Assembly (NCBI RefSeq): GCF_001957135.1
Contig: NZ_MPHK01000002.1
Span: forward strand, 325,526-389,525
Length of the DNA: 64,000 nucleotides
DNA from: Shewanella sp. UCD-KL21
Lineage (GTDB): Bacteria > Pseudomonadota > Gammaproteobacteria > Enterobacterales > Shewanellaceae
Direction of reading: 5' to 3'
In this document: positions 59,345 through 64,000 of the stretch, piece by piece
How positions within the stretch are numbered: position 1 is the stretch's first letter
Layout: each line of letters opens with the position of its first letter
Made by a program: the position numbers and the translations under genes
Notes under the pieces: model-generated
What the model was told of the DNA's origin: nothing
The model's database searches: none
What the model saw: only the letters and a program-made list of their open reading frames with translations

Positions 59345-59470
59345 ATGTTTACTGATACGGTTAATTATTGGATGCCACTCGTCGCTGTAGGCTTTGCGTC
59401 TATAGTATGTTTTGGGATGATCACTTATTTTCTCTATCAACAAAGTAAAAAGGAAAATAAAAACGATTAA
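59345..59470 (+). CDS. Predicted single-span membrane mini-protein
   Basis: 41 residues, MFTDTVNYWMPLVAVG followed by a hydrophobic span (FASIVCFGMITYFLY) and a Lys/Asn-rich tail (QQSKKENKND). The positive-inside pattern suggests the C-terminus is cytoplasmic. GGGA lies directly before the ATG, with GAGAG further up. No family recognised. The good topology pattern makes it more than a random ORF, but it is unproven. Confidence 0.5.
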   Translation: MFTDTVNYWMPLVAVGFASIVCFGMITYFLYQQSKKENKND

Positions 59471-59691
59471 TCGGTTATTGTGTTACTCACACATCCTAAC
59501 GCATAAAATCTTGGCTAAACAACAATGACAATTTAGAACAACATTTGGCTATTTCAACCCTATCACAGAGATCTGCTAGAGATGGATTGAGTACAACAAG
59601 TCATTTTAAATGATGGTGTTTATGTCACTAAAAAACGGTGTTGTTGAACTGTTTATGTAAACTGCTTATGTAAACTGCCAAGGAAAGAGAA

Positions 59692-59832
59692 ATGGCAATA
59701 AATGAGCGTCGTGTGGAGCGCCAAACCATCGCGCTGTTTAAGCGGGTAAAAATGGCCAAACAGGACATCAAACACGGTCAAAAAATGTCTCCAGAAAATG
59801 CGCTAAGGAAAATGCGCGCTGCAAGAAAATAG
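59692..59832 (+). CDS. Small basic hypothetical protein
   Basis: 46 residues, MAINERRVERQTIALF then a Lys/Arg-rich helix and a MSPENALRKMRAARK tail; strongly basic, probably helical and nucleic-acid-contacting. AAGGAAAGAGAA precedes the ATG. A 13-bp direct repeat (ACTGTTTATGTAA / ACTGCTTATGTAA) lies about 20 bp upstream. Family unknown. Confidence 0.5.
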   Translation: MAINERRVERQTIALFKRVKMAKQDIKHGQKMSPENALRKMRAARK

Positions 59833-59997
59833 TTAGGCCTATTAGGTGTTTTTACAATTAGTGATTTTATGAATAAAATTCAGAAACTTACAGTTAAATC
59901 ACATTAACCATGAGACGTTTATTTGTCTGAAAATGGCCATTTGAGACAGTTTACCCCCATCCTTCCCTGAGTTTTAAACGTGAATTTTGCGCACAAA

Positions 59998-60017
59998 AAT
60001 GCCGCTAAAGCGGCATT
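59998..60017 (-). terminator. Short terminator for the leftward truncated gene
   Basis: AATGCCGC / GCGGCATT with a TAAA loop; on the minus strand it is followed by TTTTG. 29 nt past the stop of the truncated frame. Confidence 0.7.
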
Positions 60018-60045
60018 GTTGATGACTTTAAAATGCGTTTAAAGC

Positions 60046-60378
60046 CTATTTGTCATTTGGCTGAGTATCGATTTCACTCCACGCTGTCACGATTTGATGC
60101 GCAACACTTGCACATACACGCTCAGAGTTTTCACGTTCAACACCAATCCAATGTTGCTCTATTAACACCAAATACGTCGTCAGTTCATCAACTTTATACG
60201 CTTGGGCTAAACGTATCACTTCAGTCTCATCATCTACATATTCATTTGATAGTTCTTCATCTAAAGGATCAGCAGAATAAACAAATATAGGGTCCCATTG
60301 TTGAAGGAGTACTTGATGTACGTAATGTGAAAATGCTTCATGATTTTTTGCATCGCCGTAAGGCTTGGTGAGAACAGT
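60046..60378 (-). pseudogene. 5'-truncated gene of unknown family
   Basis: An open frame of about 110 codons on the minus strand reads like a soluble protein (for example FSHYVHQVLLQQWDPIFVY, DELTTYLVLIEQHWIGVE) and ends before a terminator, but opens right after a TAG at 60379-60381 and has no internal ATG, GTG or TTG near its 5' end. Its beginning has been lost. On the + strand the next bases (60372-60500) hold another short protein-like frame (WRFDSINTDAKATQRLVAYA), so this looks like a junction of two fragments. Confidence 0.5.
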
Positions 60379-60603
60379 CTATTTCTTGGCGTTTTGACTC
60401 AATCAATACGGATGCTAAGGCCACTCAACGTTTAGTTGCCTATGCAGTTACTACTATGCTTAAAATTGTGAACCAGATATTGTTTCAAACAATGCTTTGA
60501 TGTGAATACAACCTTATTCACATCATGGATTGAGTTGAATAAAGGCGCTAAATAAATCATAATCTGATTAGATGAATAAATAAACTAATCAAAGGGGCTA
60601 ATT

Positions 60604-61704
60604 ATGTGGATATGGCAACAGGACAGTTGGCCTGTTTTTACATGGAACCAAAAAATAATAGCACCTTTAGTAAGGCAAACTCGGCTAAACCAAGGTATTT
60701 TGTTAGGTAAAATGGCTAGTCAATGTAATGACCAAAATCAAAGTCTACTAGATACCCTGATTTCCAATATCGTTCATTCAAGTGCCATTGAAGGCGAGAA
60801 GTTAAATGCTTTTTCGGTTCGTTCATCTTTAGCTAATAAATTGGGGTTGTCAGAAGATAAGCCGTTTCCCACCACCATACAAACTGACGGCCTTGCTGAA
60901 ATAATGCTAGATGCGATTGAAAACCTTAAAGAGCCCTTAAGTCAAAAGCGGATACTTCATTGGCATTCTTGCTTATTTCCTGATGGTTATACTTTATTAA
61001 ATCCAATTATTGGAGGGCAACTTAGGGGGAGTCATCCAATGCAAGTGGTTTCGGGGCGAATAGATAGGCCAGTAATTCACTTTGAAGCCCCAGGAAGGGA
61101 GATACTCGATGTAGAATTAGACGCATTTATAACTTGGTTTAATGACTCTAAAGAAGATACGGCACTTGACCCGTTAATTAGAGCGGCAATATGCCATCTT
61201 TGGTTTGTCACCTTGCACCCTTTAGATGATGGGAACGGTCGAATTACACGCTTATTAACAGACTTAGCATTGGCGCAGGCTGAACAACAATCTGTCCGTT
61301 TTTATGCTATGTCAGTGGGTATATTAGCTAACCGTAAACGTTATTACGAGATACTAGAAACAACTCAAAAAGGAGGTTTAGATATAACCCCTTGGTTGTC
61401 TTGGTTTCTTGAAATATTGAATGAAACGTTTGCAGATGTTCTTTGTGGAATAGATGAAAAATTATTCAAAACCAATTATTGGCTTAGAATTGACCAAACT
61501 AAATTAACATCTGAGCAAGTCAAAGTGCTTAACCGAATGCTAGATGGAGATTTTGAAGATGGGATTAATACTAGTCAATATCACAAAGTTGCTAAGGTAA
61601 GTAAGGCAACTGCCACTAGACACTTATCGGCACTGGTCGATGCTGGGTGTCTAGTGAAGTCTGAGGCGGGTGGGCGAAGTACCAGATACTTGTTAGCTAG
61701 ATAG
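60604..61704 (+). CDS. Fic-family protein with C-terminal winged helix
   Basis: 366 residues. DUF4172-type N-terminus; autoinhibitory motif SSAIEG (Ser59, Glu63, Gly64); catalytic HPLDDGNGRITR (His205); a C-terminal winged-helix (VSKATATRHLSALVDAGCLVKSEAGGRSTRYLL). A class II Fic AMPylase with a possible DNA-binding tail. AAGGGG site before the ATG. Single-gene unit; target unknown. A different architecture from the 25.7-kb Fic. Confidence 0.92.
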   Translation: MWIWQQDSWPVFTWNQKIIAPLVRQTRLNQGILLGKMASQCNDQNQSLLDTLISNIVHSSAIEGEKLNAFSVRSSLANKLGLSEDKPFPTTIQTDGLAEIMLDAIENLKEPLSQKRILHWHSCLFPDGYTLLNPIIGGQLRGSHPMQVVSGRIDRPVIHFEAPGREILDVELDAFITWFNDSKEDTALDPLIRAAICHLWFVTLHPLDDGNGRITRLLTDLALAQAEQQSVRFYAMSVGILANRKRYYEILETTQKGGLDITPWLSWFLEILNETFADVLCGIDEKLFKTNYWLRIDQTKLTSEQVKVLNRMLDGDFEDGINTSQYHKVAKVSKATATRHLSALVDAGCLVKSEAGGRSTRYLLAR

Positions 61705-61752
61705 GTATTCTATTCTCTTGGACGAAAGCAGCCAGTTCCTTGGCGCTTGTAA

Positions 61753-61820
61753 GACCATATTAAAGTTTAATCAGTTTCTAGCTCACTTTTGGACAGAAAC
61801 GTTTTACGAACTTCGGGCGA
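61753..61820 (+). repeat. Dispersed repeat, copy B
   Basis: 68-base element beginning GACCATATTAAAGTTTAAT and containing AGCTCACTTTTGGACA, the counterpart of copy A at 44245; lies 49 bp after the second fic gene. Confidence 0.8.
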
Positions 61821-61851
61821 CATCTACATTTCCCACTTCCAGATATCAAAA

Positions 61852-61874
61852 CGGCACCTCATGAAGCGGTGCCG
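61852..61874 (-). terminator. Possible terminator hairpin after the PIN gene
   Basis: CGGCACC / GGTGCCG with a 9-nt loop; on the minus strand it is followed by TTTT. 212 nt from the PIN stop, so the assignment is tentative. Confidence 0.4.
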
Positions 61875-62085
61875 CTAGTGACTGGAATTAGACAAAATCA
61901 TTCACCTCTGCTCTGAAGTGTTAGATTCATTATATGCAAAATTTCTTGCTGAACATGCATAACGCACACATGGATAAACACAAAAGTGTGTCTTAACCAC
62001 TTTTCATTTTGTGTGATCACTAAGCGATTCTGAACTTGTTGGATTAAAACGCGCTTGGCGATCTTGATTACAAAACTATTTCTAT

Positions 62086-62655
62086 TTAAAGCATAAGCTT
62101 AAAGTTCTTTAACTTTGAGACAAAGCTTGGAAGTTTCTGCTTTTGCAAGCAAGCTAAAAACTCGTCTTGACTCATTGGTGGCCTTTTCAACGAACCTCGT
62201 TGTTGCTGGGCAGCCTTGACGCAAGCACTGCTATCTAACTCAAACATATCACATAAGAACTCATCTGGATGTATTGCAGAAAGACCTAGCGGATCAAGTT
62301 CCTTTGTAGGGAAGTCTTTTAGATTGAAGGTAATGATAGACTCCGCTTGTCCTTTAATAGCAGCAGCAACAACGTGTCTATCATCAACGTCTGGCAAGGT
62401 TAAACCATTAATCAATGGTTCATAACCTTCAACCAAGCAGTCAGGTACATGAGCGTTCATTAACTGCTTGGTTCTTTCTAGCCGCACAGGATCGGCATCT
62501 GGGTTGTTCTTGAGAAGATTACGAATCCATTCATCATGTATTTGCTCTGTCCATCGTGCTCTGAATAGCCCAGTGTTAGACAAATACATTAGGTAACTGC
62601 GAAGTGGAGCTGGATACATAACACATGCGTCTCAAATTACCGTGTATGATGTCAT
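62086..62655 (-). pseudogene. PIN-domain toxin with in-frame TGA before the catalytic Asp
   Basis: The antitoxin stop overlaps an ATG at 62655 (TAATG), which begins MTSYTVI, then TGA (62634-62632), then DACVMYPAPLRSYLMYLS and an otherwise normal PIN toxin (LFRARWTEQIHDEWIRNLL, LPDVDDRHVVAAAI, SIITFNLKDFP). Family members read ...VIYDACVLYPAPLRD..., so the stop replaces one residue next to the first active-site Asp. Restarting at ATG 62619 would give 177 residues lacking that Asp. As written the toxin is dead or needs read-through. Confidence 0.85.
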
Positions 62656-63107
62656 TAATATCCCATATCCATTTCTTGATCTAATGCGGATAGTTCAGCT
62701 AGAGCAGCTAGTCTGTTCTCTTCTAAACGGCTCTTGTATTCCATAAGATCAGCATAGGCCACCTTCCTACGGTTACCAGTGCGACTAAAAATAATCTCAT
62801 TAGAATCTAAGAGCTTAATAAATGTAGGGCGAGACATATTTAGCATGTCAGCACCTTCTTGCGTTGTGAGTTCAGCATGAATAGGTGTAATGCTAACAGA
62901 GTTACCCTGACCTAATTGAGTAAGCACCTCAATCATCATGCTTAATGCACTTGATGGAATCATGACTTCGTGAGTCTTACCAGACTTATCGATAACATTA
63001 ATCCTTTGAGCTTCGCCATTGGTTTCCATAACGGCTGACAACTCTTGGCTACCAAGCTTAGCCAGTGCAATTTCTTCAGCGCTTGGCAATTTTGTAGCAG
63101 TATTCAT
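62655..63107 (-). CDS. Excisionase-type HTH antitoxin of the PIN module
   Basis: 150 residues from ATG 63107 (GAGAG upstream; an ATG 12 codons earlier lies inside the promoter). The middle is a helix-turn-helix of the excisionase/MerR-like type (TTQEGADMLNMSRPTFIKLLDSN...NRRKVAYADLMEYK), the C-terminus acidic. Paired by a TAATG junction with the PIN toxin. It should repress from the upstream palindromes. Confidence 0.87.
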   Translation of the reverse strand: MNTATKLPSAEEIALAKLGSQELSAVMETNGEAQRINVIDKSGKTHEVMIPSSALSMMIEVLTQLGQGNSVSITPIHAELTTQEGADMLNMSRPTFIKLLDSNEIIFSRTGNRRKVAYADLMEYKSRLEENRLAALAELSALDQEMDMGY

Positions 63108-63163
63108 CGTATTTCTCTCTAGTTTCAAATTTAGACTATACAAATCTGTATATCAGAACATTA

Positions 63164-63226
63164 TCCGAAATATTCGAAAAGTCAACATTCGAAATATTCG
63201 AAAAAAGTCAACATTCGAAATATTCG
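63164..63226. promoter_or_regulatory. Three palindromic operators of the PIN module
   Basis: TCCGAAATATTCGAA (63164), TTCGAAATATTCGAA (63188, a near-perfect dyad) and TTCGAAATATTCG (63214), spaced 24 and 26 bp and separated by AAAAGTCAACA-type spacers, upstream of the antitoxin gene. Confidence 0.85.
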
Positions 63227-63489
63227 CAACACTAAAAGTTTACTGTATTAGGGTAGCCCTAAAACTTATCTCCAGAAGCAACTAGTGCCTTTCAATGAAA
63301 AAGCATAACAATTCAAACGAGAACGACTAGCTGGAAACCGTTTTTGCTTGAAAATTGGAGGTTTCTTTCACCGCTCTTTGGCTCCCAAACATTGATATGG
63401 TGCCTATAAGGGAAGGACAGAATTTATCGACTCAAAATTTCACTGGCAAGGAATGGGGCATAAATGAGCCAGCCCACTAACCAGTTTCT
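63227..63489. other. Sequence flanking the group II intron 3' end
   Basis: About 260 bases without an ORF. It includes the 3' exon side of the intron insertion. Nothing else recognised. Confidence 0.4.
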
Positions 63490-64000
63490 GTCGGATAGGC
63501 GACACCTGTTACCAAGTGCCGCCCTCTTAAGAACCGTACGTGCAACTTTCACTGCATACGGCTCAAGCCTCCACTAAGGCGTGTTCTGTTACCCAGCACC
63601 CTACATCGCAGCCAAGACTGGCTCAAACCATAAGTTTCTACCTTCCTTTGCCCGTTTTCGCTTACCTAAGTAAGCTTCATGTTCGGGGTCGTAAGGTGTC
63701 GTTGCACTCCTGATTTTTACATGTCTTTTTATGAGCGTTTGAGCTATTTGGACAAGGTTAAATCGACAATCCATGTTCGCTATTTTCTGCCAACCATGAA
63801 ATTGCCATTGCCCCTTACCATCCAAATAATATTTACGCCTCACCCAGTCTTTACTTTTCGTTGGATGACGCCTAACGGCCCAACGCCATAACAACCAGAA
63901 AAGTTGATACCCTACATAACCGAAAACTTGTTTTGCAACACTGTGGCGATAATAGTTCGCCCATCCTCTCAGTTTCGGATTTAATATTTTGATTAAATCG
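63490..64000 (-). mobile_element. Group II intron, 3' part (continues beyond the window)
   Basis: On the minus strand, after the maturase stop, domain V is recognisable at 63564-63531 (GAGCCGTATGC...GTACGGTTC with a GAAA-type tetraloop region). It is followed by a domain VI stem (GGCGGCAC / GTGTCGCC) and the terminal CCTATCCGAC ending near 63490. Domains I-IV lie beyond base 64000. Confidence 0.85.
63601..64000 (-). CDS. ltrA: Group II intron reverse transcriptase/maturase (C-terminal part)
   Basis: The frame is open to the window edge, with the 5' end outside. It reads NPKLRGWANYYRHSVAKQVF (maturase X domain), WRWAVRRHPTKSKDWVRRKYY and the late SATTPYDPEHEAYLGKRKRA, typical of LtrA-like proteins. 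Supports splicing and retrohoming of its intron. The visible part is intact. Confidence 0.9.
   Translation of the reverse strand, partial: DLIKILNPKLRGWANYYRHSVAKQVFGYVGYQLFWLLWRWAVRRHPTKSKDWVRRKYYLDGKGQWQFHGWQKIANMDCRFNLVQIAQTLIKRHVKIRSATTPYDPEHEAYLGKRKRAKEGRNLWFEPVLAAM

Noticed and set aside
1..64000. CRISPR array, tRNA or rRNA genes
   Set aside because: None seen; the direct repeats found are short, few and tied to operators or protein domains.

Overview
The window is chromosomal DNA of a marine gammaproteobacterium, most likely a Shewanella. The main reason is the first 17.8 kb, a pfaABCD polyunsaturated fatty acid synthase operon of the EPA type, with six tandem acyl carrier domains in PfaA. 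The moderate G+C content and the family of most housekeeping genes agree. The genus call is inference, because no 16S rRNA or tRNA gene is present.

Layout. 1-18.1 kb: pfaA (5' end cut off by the window), pfaB, pfaC and pfaD, tightly coupled on the + strand, then a small zinc-ribbon protein and a strong terminator. 18.2-25 kb: an orphan alpha/beta-hydrolase, a Cys-rich mini-protein, a persulfide/CoA-disulfide reductase with rhodanese domain divergent from two YeeE/YedE half-transporters (a sulfane-sulfur unit), an atypical Lgt and an isochorismatase-like protein. 25.4-28 kb: an accessory patch with an RHS remnant and a DNA-binding-domain/Fic fusion behind five 23-bp iterons. 28.3-35.1 kb: an Aer-like chemoreceptor, a LysR regulator divergent from a purine nucleoside phosphorylase and a NupC transporter, an EamA exporter and a CBS protein.

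35.3-47.8 kb mixes core genes (FAH hydrolase, RloA-like protease, DUF2461, EptA phosphoethanolamine transferase, Omp85-like outer-membrane protein, RsmB/F-like rRNA methyltransferase) with four toxin-antitoxin modules: VapBC, two DUF1778/GNAT pairs and RelBE. A GGDEF gene there is broken by one base. 47.8-52.8 kb is the sulfate activation operon cysD-cysN-SLC13 transporter-cysC, with a hairpin terminator inside it. 53.2-58.4 kb is rmlBACD (dTDP-L-rhamnose) followed by glmM. 58.4-64 kb is accessory: two mini-ORFs, a truncated gene, a second Fic protein, an antitoxin/PIN module whose toxin has an in-frame TGA just before its catalytic Asp, and the 3' end of a group II intron running out of the window.

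How it fits together. Pfa makes long-chain polyunsaturated acyl chains for cold- or pressure-adapted membranes. EptA, RmlABCD, GlmM and the Omp85-like protein act on the cell envelope. Two separate sulfur units handle sulfate activation (cys) and persulfide/thiosulfate sulfur (reductase plus YeeE pair). Seven toxin-like loci are scattered between core genes. A short dispersed motif, around GACCATATTAAAGTTTGAT, occurs beside three of them. The most unusual candidates are the iteron-controlled AbiEi-Fic gene with its divergent partner, the TA-associated dispersed repeat, and the stop-interrupted PIN toxin.
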